In this document: piece after piece, positions 17,201 through 25,961 of the stretch
How positions within the stretch are numbered: position 1 is the stretch's first letter
Layout: each line of letters opens with the position of its first letter
Origin: Sulfitobacter litoralis
GTDB lineage: Bacteria > Pseudomonadota > Alphaproteobacteria > Rhodobacterales > Rhodobacteraceae
DNA: 38,714 nt
Assembly (NCBI RefSeq): GCF_900103185.1
Contig: NZ_FNJD01000027.1
Span: forward strand, 1 to 38,714
Direction of reading: 5' to 3'
Program-made: the position numbers and the translations under genes
The notes under the pieces: model-generated
The model's database searches: none
Told to the model about the DNA's origin: nothing
The model's input: the letters and a program-made list of their open reading frames with translations, nothing else

Positions 17201-18012
17201 GCTTTGCCTACGCCCCGAAATACGGAGCCGGTTTGATGCTGGGTGCGGGGCTGAGCATCGGCCTACACGGTGCGCTGGTCGCACTGTGGCTGACGCAGGC
17301 CTCTGCCTATGAGCCGCCGGAAGAAGCGGGCATTCAGGGCCGCGAGCTGATTGATCTGGCCGAGGTCGAGATGATCATGGCCGCGCCCGAAACGGACCTG
17401 CCCGATGGCCCGCCCGCCGAGGATAGCCAAGCCACATTGGAAAGCCCTGCCGAGCGCGAAGAAGCCAAAGCATCCAACGATCCGCTGCTCGCACAGATAC
17501 CGCACACGCCGGACGACCCAGAACTGCAATTCAAGATCGCCAACCCCGATCAAGAAGTCGACACGGACAAGGAAGCGACCGAAACGCCGACCGAGTTGCA
17601 GGAAGAGACCGAAAACGAAAACGCCGCGCAAAGCACGGCTGCCGCCCCCAAGGCAAGCGCGGGTCAGGACGAACAGGACCAAAGCGCGGCCAAGGAACAG
17701 GGTCTGACAGACGCAGAGCGGGCAGAGATCACCGAGTGGCAAAAATCGCTAGTACTGGCACTGAACGCCGCCAAGGATTACCCCCGCCGCGCCCGCGACG
17801 CCCGAGCCGAGGGCACAACGACGGTAGCGTTCACGCTGGATCAATACGGTCAGATCAAAGCGCGCGAGGTGTCGAAGTCATCGGGCTGGCCCGTACTGGA
17901 TCAAGCCGCGTTGAACATCTTTGACCGCCTTGAAACCCTGCCCCGTCCGCCATCGGCGATGGGGGGTGGTCCGTTCAATCTGGCGATCCCGATCAGCTAC
18001 CGCTTCCGCTAG
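17197..18012 (+). CDS. tonB: TonB energy-transducing protein
   Basis: 271 residues. N-terminal membrane helix with the S20-x3-H24 pair (LSIGLHGALVALWL) needed for contact with ExbB/ExbD. The middle (about 40-180) is acidic, rich in Glu, Thr and Gln, instead of the usual Pro/Lys spacer of enteric TonB. C-terminal domain at about 185-271: LNAAKDYPRRARDARAEGTT, VAFTLDQYGQI, SSGWPVLDQAAL and PISYRFR. It spans the periplasm and opens outer-membrane receptors such as the one encoded upstream. Its stop overlaps the stop of the opposing oxidase gene. Confidence 0.93.
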   Translation: MSFAYAPKYGAGLMLGAGLSIGLHGALVALWLTQASAYEPPEEAGIQGRELIDLAEVEMIMAAPETDLPDGPPAEDSQATLESPAEREEAKASNDPLLAQIPHTPDDPELQFKIANPDQEVDTDKEATETPTELQEETENENAAQSTAAAPKASAGQDEQDQSAAKEQGLTDAERAEITEWQKSLVLALNAAKDYPRRARDARAEGTTTVAFTLDQYGQIKAREVSKSSGWPVLDQAALNIFDRLETLPRPPSAMGGGPFNLAIPISYRFR

Positions 18013-19088
18013 GGGCGCGACTCTTCGAACGGGGCGAGCATGTCGGGGGTAATGCCTGCAACCGTCGCGCAGCCACAAAGTGCCATCGTCACCTCTAGCT
18101 CGTCACGCAGACGCCGCAGCACCTGACTGGCCCCCCGCGCCCCGTCGACGATCAACCCATGCATCACGGGGCGGCCGACCAGCACCGCTTCGGCCCCAAG
18201 CGCCAGTGCTTTGAACACATCGCTCCCGCGCCGGATGCCGCCGTCTAGATAGACCGGCACTTCCGGCCCCAACGCTTGCACCACGGCGGCCAGCTGCGTC
18301 ACCGGTGCGGGCACGGTATCCAGCACCCTCCCCCCGTGGTTCGACACGATGATCCCCGCAACACCGGCATCGACAAACCGGCGGGCATCCTCGGGGCGCA
18401 GGCACCCCTTGATGATTACCGGAACGGGGCTGTCCGCGATCAGTCGTGTCAAATCCTTCCACGTGGGCGCAAAGACCATCATGCCGTCGAACACCACGCT
18501 TTGCCCGTCCTGCAACTGAGGTCGACGCGGTTGCGGCAGAGGATCCAGCATCACGGGGCGCACCCCGTCCGGCAGGGCGAAACCGGCCGCGACTTCGCGG
18601 TCTCGCAGGCCATTAATCGGCGCGTCCAGCGTGACCACCAGTGCCTCCGCTCCGCAGGCAACGGCGCGGGTGACCAGAGACATCGTGCTGTCATGATCGG
18701 CTTGCATATAAAGTTGAAACCAGCGCCGTCCGGGAATGGCTGCGATCTCTTCGGGCGCTGTGCTGGTCTGGCAGCTCAGCACCATCACCGCCTCTTGCGC
18801 CGCACAAGCCAGCGCGGTCGCATTTTCGCCCTGCGCATGGAAAAGCCGCTGAAACGCCATGGGTGCGACCATGATAGGATGCGCGGCAGGTTTCCCCAGT
18901 ATCGTGACGCGCGTATGCCCGCCGCCGCAATCGCCCAGCAACTTCGGCAGCAAGCCAATCCGGCCAAAGGCGGCACGGTTCTGATTTAGCGACAGCTCTG
19001 CCTCCGCGCCGCCTTCGAGGTAGGCAAACACGTCATTGGCAAGGGTCGTATGGGCGGATTGTTCGAAGTCTGACAAGGTAATAGGCAT
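18009..19088 (-). CDS. FMN-dependent alpha-hydroxy-acid oxidase/dehydrogenase
   Basis: 359 residues from the ATG at 19088 (MPITLSDFEQSA); an in-frame upstream start at 19118 is less likely. TIM-barrel FMN family including L-lactate dehydrogenase, lactate oxidase and glycolate oxidase. Motifs: IMVAPMAFQRLFHAQGE, WFQLYMQAD, LVVTLDAPINGLRDRE, PVIIKG, the active-site IIVSNHGGRVLDTVPAP (catalytic His), VYLDGGIRRGSDVFKALALG and VLVGRP. It lacks a membrane-binding insertion of the long LldD type, so a soluble oxidase is plausible; the substrate (lactate, glycolate or another 2-hydroxyacid) cannot be decided. A site like the hemP operator lies 36-52 bases upstream, suggesting iron control. Confidence 0.88.
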   Translation of the reverse strand: MPITLSDFEQSAHTTLANDVFAYLEGGAEAELSLNQNRAAFGRIGLLPKLLGDCGGGHTRVTILGKPAAHPIMVAPMAFQRLFHAQGENATALACAAQEAVMVLSCQTSTAPEEIAAIPGRRWFQLYMQADHDSTMSLVTRAVACGAEALVVTLDAPINGLRDREVAAGFALPDGVRPVMLDPLPQPRRPQLQDGQSVVFDGMMVFAPTWKDLTRLIADSPVPVIIKGCLRPEDARRFVDAGVAGIIVSNHGGRVLDTVPAPVTQLAAVVQALGPEVPVYLDGGIRRGSDVFKALALGAEAVLVGRPVMHGLIVDGARGASQVLRRLRDELEVTMALCGCATVAGITPDMLAPFEESRP

Positions 19089-19123
19089 GGCCCATAGATC
19101 GCGCAAAACAACCGCCACTACAA

Positions 19124-19140
19124 GCGACTAAAACAGTCAG
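19124..19140 (-). promoter_or_regulatory. Second iron-box-like site, upstream of the hydroxy-acid oxidase gene
   Basis: Plus strand GCGACTAAAACAGTCAG; it agrees at 14 of 17 positions with the palindromic site at 11603-11619. It ends 35 bases before the start of the oxidase gene (19088), in the only upstream gap, which is 61 bases long. Two such sites, each at a promoter position, are better evidence than either alone. Confidence 0.5.
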
Positions 19141-19149
19141 GTATGTGAC

Positions 19150-19665
19150 TTATACGTCTTTAACAAACTCCAGCATGGCGTCATCTATCTCGTCCCCACA
19201 CAGGACAGAAACCTCGCCCGTCGTCTCAAACACCGCTGCACGTACATCGCTTAATCGCGAGACGTTGGATTCGCGCAGTTTCTCCATCAAGTCGCTACGC
19301 GACACACGCTTTACCCGCATGGCTTCTTCGCAGATTTTACCGTCCTTCATCAGATATACCGGCGCATTCTGAATGGTATGAAGCACCGTCGAGGAGCGCC
19401 GCCGAAAATACGATAAAGTAAACTGGAACAGAAACAGGCACGCCGTCGCGACCAACGTCTGGAAGAACGCCTTCCAATCCGATGCCTGCGCCGCCCCCGC
19501 CAACAAAGAGCCGAAGGCGATTGTCGTCACAAAGTCGAAATTGGTCATTTTGGAGAATGAATTCAGCCCGACGATCCGCACCATCAAGATGATCCAGAAC
19601 AACGCCACACCGCTTAGGACAAAGCCGCGCGCCAGAACGTCGAGCACAGTGTTGTCGAAAAACAT
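19150..19665 (-). CDS. DUF421 (YetF/YcaP-type) membrane protein
   Basis: 171 residues. Three membrane helices in the first 85 residues, then the DUF421 soluble domain. Typical signatures: LFWIILMVRIVGLNSFSKMTNFDFVTTIAFGS (here at about 22-53) and, in the C-terminal part, PVYLMKDGKICEEAM and SDLMEKLRESNV, then VRAAVFETTGEVSVL. Function of the family is unknown; it is an inner-membrane protein with a cytosolic tail. The gene starts 24 bases after the MscS stop in the same direction, so the two form an operon. Confidence 0.88.
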   Translation of the reverse strand: MFFDNTVLDVLARGFVLSGVALFWIILMVRIVGLNSFSKMTNFDFVTTIAFGSLLAGAAQASDWKAFFQTLVATACLFLFQFTLSYFRRRSSTVLHTIQNAPVYLMKDGKICEEAMRVKRVSRSDLMEKLRESNVSRLSDVRAAVFETTGEVSVLCGDEIDDAMLEFVKDV

Positions 19666-19689
19666 GTAGTTCCTCCTCTGATGGGGTCT

Positions 19690-20661
19690 CTAGGCGTTGC
19701 TGGAACGGTCTTGTGGCTTTTGTTCGTCGCGTTTCTGGGCACGCGATTTTGGCACATCGCCCTCGCCCGCGGGCCACCCTTCGCGCTGAGCACGGCGGTT
19801 GCCGTCGGTTTCTTCTGTCTGGTCGTGGAACAGATGCACCTGGGTCGGATACGGCATGTCGATCCCCTTTTGATCCAGCGACTTGTAGACCGCCTGCAGC
19901 ACGGCCCCGAACGTATGGATTTGCGACGCGCGGTCAGATTTGGTCCACCAGCGTAGACGGATGATATTCGCTGAATCCCCCAGCTCGACGGGAATTGTTT
20001 CGGGTGCAGGGTCTGCTTCCACGCCCTCAACGCCAGCGCAGGCGTCTTGCATGACCTTGCGAGCCGTATCCCAGTCATCATTGCAGCCGACACCAATGTC
20101 ATATTCAGACCGCCGCGTGTCAAAGGCCGTGTTGACCACCACACTGTCGGTATAGATGTCCGAGTTGGGAATTACGACGCGACGACCATCATAGGTTTTG
20201 ATCATCGTGGCACGGGTTTCGATCTTTTCGACAGTGCCCTCATGGCCCCCCGACACGATCTGATCGCCAACCTCGAACGGTTGACGCAGCAGGATCAGAA
20301 TACCGGCGAGCATGTTTTGCAAGATATCCTTGAACGCGAACCCTATCGCAACCGAGCTGACGCCGAGCCCGGCAATCAGATCCCCCGGAGTGACCGTTGG
20401 CGCGATGATGGTGACGGCCAGCATAAAGCCGATAATTGTCACCGCCCACCGCATCAGCGAGCCACCAACGTTCCCAAGATTATCACGCCCGCGCCGACCT
20501 GCCGTCTTGCGGATCAACGCACCGATGCCCATTCCCAAGAACCAAAAGACGACCGCCACCACCAGTGCGACACCGATATTTGGGAGCAATCTAAAGAAGC
20601 CGTCCAGCCACCCATCAAGTTTATCAAAAATCAGGCCGGGGTTTGCATCGACTTCTTCCAT
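19690..20661 (-). CDS. MscS-family small-conductance mechanosensitive channel
   Basis: 323 residues, close to E. coli MscS (286) with an extra tail. Three membrane segments at about 25-50, 68-88 and 92-130; the pore helix and the following motif are VSSVAIGFAFKDILQNMLAGI and RQPFEVGDQI. Then the beta domain (IETRATMIKTYDGRRVVIPNS) and the alpha/beta vestibule. The C-terminal ~40 residues are charged and disordered (TEETDGNRRAQREG...), a roseobacter-style extension. It opens under membrane tension to release solutes during osmotic downshock. Co-oriented with DUF421. Confidence 0.93.
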   Translation of the reverse strand: MEEVDANPGLIFDKLDGWLDGFFRLLPNIGVALVVAVVFWFLGMGIGALIRKTAGRRGRDNLGNVGGSLMRWAVTIIGFMLAVTIIAPTVTPGDLIAGLGVSSVAIGFAFKDILQNMLAGILILLRQPFEVGDQIVSGGHEGTVEKIETRATMIKTYDGRRVVIPNSDIYTDSVVVNTAFDTRRSEYDIGVGCNDDWDTARKVMQDACAGVEGVEADPAPETIPVELGDSANIIRLRWWTKSDRASQIHTFGAVLQAVYKSLDQKGIDMPYPTQVHLFHDQTEETDGNRRAQREGWPAGEGDVPKSRAQKRDEQKPQDRSSNA

Positions 20662-20945
20662 AGGGGGCGATCCTTTATTGTTCGCGACTTAGCCTAAACG
20701 GTTCGTCGCGCAGAACCTATGTGGCTTTTTAATCACATTTCAGGAACAAACAACGCGTCACCCCCGCGGGTTCCGAACTACCTCTGGGAAATGCGCCCAA
20801 ATTACGTCCAACGCTGCGCAAGCCTTGTGTGAAATACGCAACAGCGCCATAATTCCGCCAGTTTCCCCACCCAATACGTACCACAGATAGCTTTAACGAC
20901 CCAGAGCGCCCGACCCACGACGCTCTTCTTGATGACAGGGCAAAG

Positions 20946-23345
20946 ATGATAATTCCGCGTAAGCTCGCACACTTTCAGCTGATCACCCTCTGCGTCTGCC
21001 TCGGCTTATCGTTCCTGTTCTTTTTCGTCGCGCGCAATACCGTGCACGTTCAGGCACAAGACCGGTTCCATGCATTGGTGGACCAAGGACTAGCCGCCAT
21101 GGGACAGCGCGCAGAAGAATACGGCAGAACGCTGGACGGGGTTGGGGGGTTTATTGCGGCCTCTGACGAGGTGACGGCGCAGGATATGTTGACCTATGCT
21201 GCATCTGTCCATGTCGCCGACGGTTCCTATGTGCTTGATGGCATTGGTTTTGCCATGCCCGATAACTTGGAAGCGGATTCAAGCCGCACAGATTTTACAG
21301 TGCGTCATATGGCACCCTTGAATGCTTTTGATGGCATGTTGGGAAACATTTTTTCAGATCATCCCGATTTTCTGGCCACTGCAATAGCAGCACGCGATAG
21401 CAACCAAACCCTGTCCAGCTTACCTATGGAGCATGGCGGCAAATGGCACTCATTGCTGATCAAGCCCATTTTCCTGCCTCTTGCGTCGGGCGAAAGCACG
21501 CCCGATCGTGAGGGATCATTCTTTGGGTTTGCTTTTGCAATGTTGGATGTCCCGGAAATATTTCGCGATTTATTCCCGTCTCAAAAGGACCTTATTAACC
21601 TAGAGGTGTCTTTCTATCGATCCGACAGCACGGCCTTTCAGCCCGGAACAACAAGCGCCTATCCAGATCACGTTCCCCAGTTTTCTTACAAGCGCGATCA
21701 CTATGGCTATGGCCAGCGCATGACCTTTAGTTGGGGCAGCACGCCGACCTTCGAAGCGGCGCAACCCAACAGGGCCAAGTGGATTGTGCTAGGGCTTTCA
21801 CTGGTCATTACCACGCTGATCCTCGTGATCCAGTCGGTGATCCTGAAACGCAATCTGACGATCAGCCAGACCGTTGCCGACAAAACCCGCGAACTTGAGA
21901 CGCAGCATCAGGAAAAACGCTCGATCCTTGAGAACGCAATGCTTCCCATAATTTCGGTGCGGCAATCGGGAGAGATCCTGCATCTCAACAATGCCGCCCG
22001 CCGACACTTGAACGCCGCAGGCCTTACCAAGGATGCCACCGGCGATTTCATTCAAGACCATCTGCCCCAGGTTGACATTTATCGCGCTGACGGGGGCACC
22101 AAGATCGTCGTGCCGCCCCTGCCCGGCACCAACGAACCGCGCACGTTGGAGGTCGAGAAAAACACCTGGCTTACTGCAGACCGGGAAACCCGCATTACGC
22201 TGATGCTGCGTGATATCACCGACAGCCAGCGCCGTGCACACAAGATCGCGGAAACCGAACAACGCTGGAGCCTTGCGCTGAGCAGTGCGCATATCGGCGT
22301 TTTCGATATGGACCTGGAAAACGACACGTCGGTGGTATCAGACACATGGCGCGAGATCATGCAGTGCCCTGCTGACCCCAATCGCCCGAACCCCTATGCC
22401 AGCAAGATGCAGCATATACACCCCGACGACATCGCAATTGTCGAAAAGAGCGAAATGGCCTGCATCAACGGTATGACCGACCGCGCCGAGGCCCGCTTTC
22501 GCGTTCGGGTCGGTCGCGACAACTGGCGCTGGATCAAATCTGACGCCGTGGTGGTGGAAAGAGCCAAGGACGGGACCGCACTGCGGATGCTGGGTATCCA
22601 GATCGATATAACCGAAACCTACAAGCTCGAGCAGATGAAGCACGACTTTGTCGCCACCGTCAGCCACGAACTGCGCACGCCGCTGACCTCTATCAAGGGC
22701 GCATTGGGCCTGCTTGAGGCGCAAACCAAGGACAACACGAACGCAAGTGCCGTTCGTCTGGTCCAGATCGCCTCGGCCAACTGCGACCGTCTGGTCGCGC
22801 TGGTAAACGACATTCTGGATATGGAAAAGATTAACGCGGGCAGCATGAGCGTTGCCTCCAGACCCGAAAAGCTTGGTGATATTGTCGCACTGGCAGCCGA
22901 GCAGGTCGAACCCTATGCCACCGAATGGAAGGTCGAGATCGCCGTCGCGCCTCCCGCACCCGACCACCATGTGCTGACAGACAAGAACCGCATCATGCAG
23001 GTGCTGACAAACCTGCTGTCGAACGCATGTAAATTCGCCTATCCAGATACTGCCGTAACCGTGACCGCCACCCCGATGGGCGACATGACGAGAATCTCTG
23101 TCACCAATCAAGGCAACGGTATCTCGGATGAATTCCGCGAGCGTATTTTCCAACCCTTCTCGCAGGCCGAGGCCTCTAACACGCGGCAACGTGGCGGGAC
23201 CGGTCTGGGGCTCAATATCTCGCGCCATCTGGTCGAGGCAATGGGCGGCGAAATCGGGTTTGATAGCGTCCCAGGCGAGGAAACCGTGTTCTGGTTCACC
23301 TGTCCCTCTACCGATGAAGATCCCGACGTCGCAATGGTGGCTTAA
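20946..23345 (+). CDS. Hybrid-less sensor histidine kinase: CHASE, PAS, HisKA, HATPase
   Basis: 799 residues. TM1 at about 10-30, periplasmic CHASE-type domain about 40-275 (VGGFIAAS, then YVLDGIGFAM, near HSLLIKPIFLP and FFGFAFAMLDV), TM2 about 278-300, a short coiled coil, a PAS at about 325-425, a second PAS/PAC (about 430-560, ending GIQIDITETYKLEQ), then HisKA with the phosphorylated H574 in TVSHELRTPLTSIKG. ATP-binding domain has N693 in NLLSNACKF, IFQPFSQA and GGTGLGLNISR. There is no receiver domain and no response regulator gene beside it, so its partner is elsewhere. CHASE domains bind small external ligands; the ligand is unknown. Confidence 0.92.
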   Translation: MIIPRKLAHFQLITLCVCLGLSFLFFFVARNTVHVQAQDRFHALVDQGLAAMGQRAEEYGRTLDGVGGFIAASDEVTAQDMLTYAASVHVADGSYVLDGIGFAMPDNLEADSSRTDFTVRHMAPLNAFDGMLGNIFSDHPDFLATAIAARDSNQTLSSLPMEHGGKWHSLLIKPIFLPLASGESTPDREGSFFGFAFAMLDVPEIFRDLFPSQKDLINLEVSFYRSDSTAFQPGTTSAYPDHVPQFSYKRDHYGYGQRMTFSWGSTPTFEAAQPNRAKWIVLGLSLVITTLILVIQSVILKRNLTISQTVADKTRELETQHQEKRSILENAMLPIISVRQSGEILHLNNAARRHLNAAGLTKDATGDFIQDHLPQVDIYRADGGTKIVVPPLPGTNEPRTLEVEKNTWLTADRETRITLMLRDITDSQRRAHKIAETEQRWSLALSSAHIGVFDMDLENDTSVVSDTWREIMQCPADPNRPNPYASKMQHIHPDDIAIVEKSEMACINGMTDRAEARFRVRVGRDNWRWIKSDAVVVERAKDGTALRMLGIQIDITETYKLEQMKHDFVATVSHELRTPLTSIKGALGLLEAQTKDNTNASAVRLVQIASANCDRLVALVNDILDMEKINAGSMSVASRPEKLGDIVALAAEQVEPYATEWKVEIAVAPPAPDHHVLTDKNRIMQVLTNLLSNACKFAYPDTAVTVTATPMGDMTRISVTNQGNGISDEFRERIFQPFSQAEASNTRQRGGTGLGLNISRHLVEAMGGEIGFDSVPGEETVFWFTCPSTDEDPDVAMVA

Positions 23346-23354
23346 GTGCGCGGG

Positions 23355-24056
23355 CTAAAGCGCCAGATCAGCAATCAGCATGTCCTTGGTATAATCTGCC
23401 TTTAGCTTGCGCGTACCGTTGCGCCCGCCTTCGACCACGATAAAGCTATCGCCCAGCGCATAGGCAAAATCGGCGTTCTGTTCGACCAGCACAATCGCCA
23501 TCTCGCCTAGGCTGCGCAACAACCGTAGAGCGTCTCCGATCTGCTGGATCACATTGGGCTGGATGCCTTCGGTCGGTTCGTCCAGCAACAAAACCCGCGG
23601 CCGTGTGATCAGCGCCCGCGCGATGGCAAGCTGTTGCTGCTGCCCGCCCGACAGATCGCCCCCGCGCCGCGCTTTCATGTCACGCAGGACGGGGAACAGG
23701 TCGTAGATATGGTCGGGAATGTGATGCTCGGCCTTGGGTAGGCAGGCAAACCCCGTCTCAAGGTTCTCTTCAACCGTCATCATCGGGAAAACCTCGCGCC
23801 CCTGCGGCACATAAGCAATGCCCGCATTCGCCGCCTGAAAGGCTGTGGTCAAACGTACAGGGGTTCCATCAACCGTAATCGTCCCCGCCGACGCCGGATG
23901 CCGGCCTGCAATCGCCTTGAGGGTGGAGGTCTTCCCCACCCCGTTATTGCCGATCAAGGTTGTGATCTGCCCCTTGGGGGCCTGAAAGGACACCTCGTAA
24001 AGAATGCGGCTTTGACCATAGTGCAGGTCCAGATTTTCAACTTCAAGCATGGCCAC
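23355..24056 (-). CDS. urtE: Urea ABC transporter ATP-binding subunit UrtE
   Basis: 233 residues. ATPase of the LivF class: LHYGQSRILYEVSF at the start, Walker A IGNNGVGKTS, Q-loop region IAYVPQGREVFPMMTVEENL, signature LSGGQQQQLAIARAL, Walker B VLLLDEPTEGIQP, and H-loop VLVEQN. EGIQPNVIQQI is the form usual in UrtE rather than LivF. Last gene of the urt operon; its start overlaps the urtD stop by 14 bases. The stop lies 9 bases from the stop of the convergent kinase gene. Confidence 0.93.
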   Translation of the reverse strand: MAMLEVENLDLHYGQSRILYEVSFQAPKGQITTLIGNNGVGKTSTLKAIAGRHPASAGTITVDGTPVRLTTAFQAANAGIAYVPQGREVFPMMTVEENLETGFACLPKAEHHIPDHIYDLFPVLRDMKARRGGDLSGGQQQQLAIARALITRPRVLLLDEPTEGIQPNVIQQIGDALRLLRSLGEMAIVLVEQNADFAYALGDSFIVVEGGRNGTRKLKADYTKDMLIADLAL

Positions 24057-24795
24057 GCCCCAGATAAACTTCGATCACTTTCGGGTTGGATGTCACGTGG
24101 TCCAAACTGCCTTCGGCCAGCACCGATCCTTCGTGCAGCACCGTGACCTTGCAGTCGAGCCTGCGCACGAATTCCATGTCATGTTCCACCACCACCACGG
24201 CGCGGGTCTTGGCGGCACGTTTCAGAATGTCGGTGGTCTTTTCGCGTTCCTCTACCGTCATGCCGGCGGCGGGTTCATCAACCAACAGCAGACGCGGCTC
24301 CTGTGCCAGCAACATGCCGATCTCCAGCCATTGTTTCTGGCCGTGGCTCAACTCTCCGGCGATGCGGGTCAAACTTTCGGTCAGGCCGATCTCTGCCGCG
24401 ATGCCTTCGATCCGCGCAGCGTTGGACGGGGTCTTGCGGTGCAGCAACACTGCCAGCGGCCCGCGCGGGTTCTTCAGCGCCATGGCAAGGTTCTGCCGCA
24501 CGGTCTGCGCCTCGAACACGGTGGGTTTCTGAAACTTGCGCCCCACTCCTTCGTTCGCGATATCCGCCTCTGACATGCCAAGCAGCGATATATTCCGCTC
24601 CCCCCAGACGACATGGCCACTGTCGGGGCGTGTCTTGCCCGTGATGATGTCCATAAAGGTGGTCTTGCCCGCCCCGTTGGGCCCGATCACGGCACGCAGT
24701 TCGGGCTCTGCGATCTGGATCGACAAGTTGTTGATCGCTTTGAACCCGTCAAAGGATTTTGACACGCCAGAGACTTCTAACAGGGTATCGTTCAT
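24043..24795 (-). CDS. urtD: Urea ABC transporter ATP-binding subunit UrtD
   Basis: 250 residues. LivG-class ATPase: VSKSFDGFKAINNLS, Walker A GPNGAGKTTFMDIITGKTRP, GVGRKFQKPTVFEAQTVRQN (the UrtD form), signature LSHGQKQWLEIGMLLAQEP, Walker B LLLVDEPAAGMT, and VVVEHDMEFVRRL. Pairs with UrtE to power urea import across the inner membrane. Overlaps urtC by 4 bases (ATGA) and urtE by 14, so the translation of all three is coupled. Confidence 0.94.
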   Translation of the reverse strand: MNDTLLEVSGVSKSFDGFKAINNLSIQIAEPELRAVIGPNGAGKTTFMDIITGKTRPDSGHVVWGERNISLLGMSEADIANEGVGRKFQKPTVFEAQTVRQNLAMALKNPRGPLAVLLHRKTPSNAARIEGIAAEIGLTESLTRIAGELSHGQKQWLEIGMLLAQEPRLLLVDEPAAGMTVEEREKTTDILKRAAKTRAVVVVEHDMEFVRRLDCKVTVLHEGSVLAEGSLDHVTSNPKVIEVYLGRGHA

Positions 24796-25958
24796 GACGG
24801 TTTCCTCACCAGATAATCAAACAGGCCGCCGATCCCCTTGGGGAAGAACAAGGTGACGCAAACAAAGGATACGCCAAGCAGAACCAGCCACCAGTCAGTC
24901 CATAGGATCGTATAGAACCCGAGGTTAATGGCAGGTGCGCCGCCGCCCGTGAACCAGCTGGAAAGCAATGACACAAACGCCGCCCCGATCACCGCGCCGT
25001 AAAGCCGCCCGCGCCCGCCAATCGCGACCCAGACCGCCAGATAGATCGACGCAATCGGCGCGATCTCGGCCGGATTGATGATACCGGCCTGCGGGTAATA
25101 TAGCGCCCCGGCGATACCCGCGATCACGGCGGTGAGGGTAAAGATGAACAGCTTGTAGCGTTCCACCCGGTAGCCAAGAAAGCGGACGCGGGCCTCGTTG
25201 TCGCGGATGCCTTGCACCACGCTGCCCATCTTGCCCGACACCACCCAAGCAAAGAGGATATACCCAAGCGCCAGCGCCAGCGCTGACCCCATAAAGAACA
25301 CAAGGCTTGTGGTCGCCTGCGAAGTGTCTTCGTACCCCGGAATATTCTGCAACCCTGACAGCCCGTTGTTACCGCGCAAGCCACTGTCGTTCTGGAACAG
25401 CCACAGTGACAGGGCCAACGTCATCGCCTGCGTCAGGATCGACAAGTAAACGCCCGTCACACGGCTCCGGAACGCCAGCCAGCCAAAAACCAGTGCCAGA
25501 AGCCCCGGCACGATCACCACCATCAGCAGTTGCAGAAACAGACTGTCCGAGAACGCCCAGAGCCACGGAAAGTCAGAGCTACCAACGACGCCGAAAATCT
25601 GATTGCCGATGGCGTCCTGCACCTCTTGCGGCGTGGGCGGGATAACGTGGCCTTCGAGACTGGTCATAACGATGCCTTCGGTCCGCGCATACATCAGCCA
25701 CATGCCGATGGCGTAGCCGCCGATGCCGAAGAAGGCAAAGTGCCCAAGGCTTAGGATACCGCAATACCCCCAGACCACATCCATTGCGATGGCGATGAGA
25801 CACAGGCACAGCGTCTTACCCAAGGTCTTGACCATCGAGGTAGAGATAAGGCCGGTGCCTGTTGCCTCTGACCCGATTGCGACAGCCAAAGTGAATAGCC
25901 CCAGAAAGGCGATGAACCACATGACAGAGGGGTTTTGTGAAAGGAATGTTTTACGCAT
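24792..25958 (-). CDS. urtC: Urea ABC transporter permease UrtC
   Basis: 388 residues, usual for UrtC (LivM type). Hydrophobic throughout with about nine to ten segments. Family markers: WGYCGILSLGHFAFFGIGGYAIGMWLM, then GLSGLQNIPGY, FLGYRVERYKLFIFTLTAVIAGIAGALY, INPAEIAPIASIYLAVWVAIGGRGRLYG and AINLGFYTILWTDWWLVLLG. Forms the membrane channel with UrtB. It begins 3 bases after urtB. Confidence 0.94.
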   Translation of the reverse strand: MRKTFLSQNPSVMWFIAFLGLFTLAVAIGSEATGTGLISTSMVKTLGKTLCLCLIAIAMDVVWGYCGILSLGHFAFFGIGGYAIGMWLMYARTEGIVMTSLEGHVIPPTPQEVQDAIGNQIFGVVGSSDFPWLWAFSDSLFLQLLMVVIVPGLLALVFGWLAFRSRVTGVYLSILTQAMTLALSLWLFQNDSGLRGNNGLSGLQNIPGYEDTSQATTSLVFFMGSALALALGYILFAWVVSGKMGSVVQGIRDNEARVRFLGYRVERYKLFIFTLTAVIAGIAGALYYPQAGIINPAEIAPIASIYLAVWVAIGGRGRLYGAVIGAAFVSLLSSWFTGGGAPAINLGFYTILWTDWWLVLLGVSFVCVTLFFPKGIGGLFDYLVRKPS

Positions 25959-25961
25959 GGA

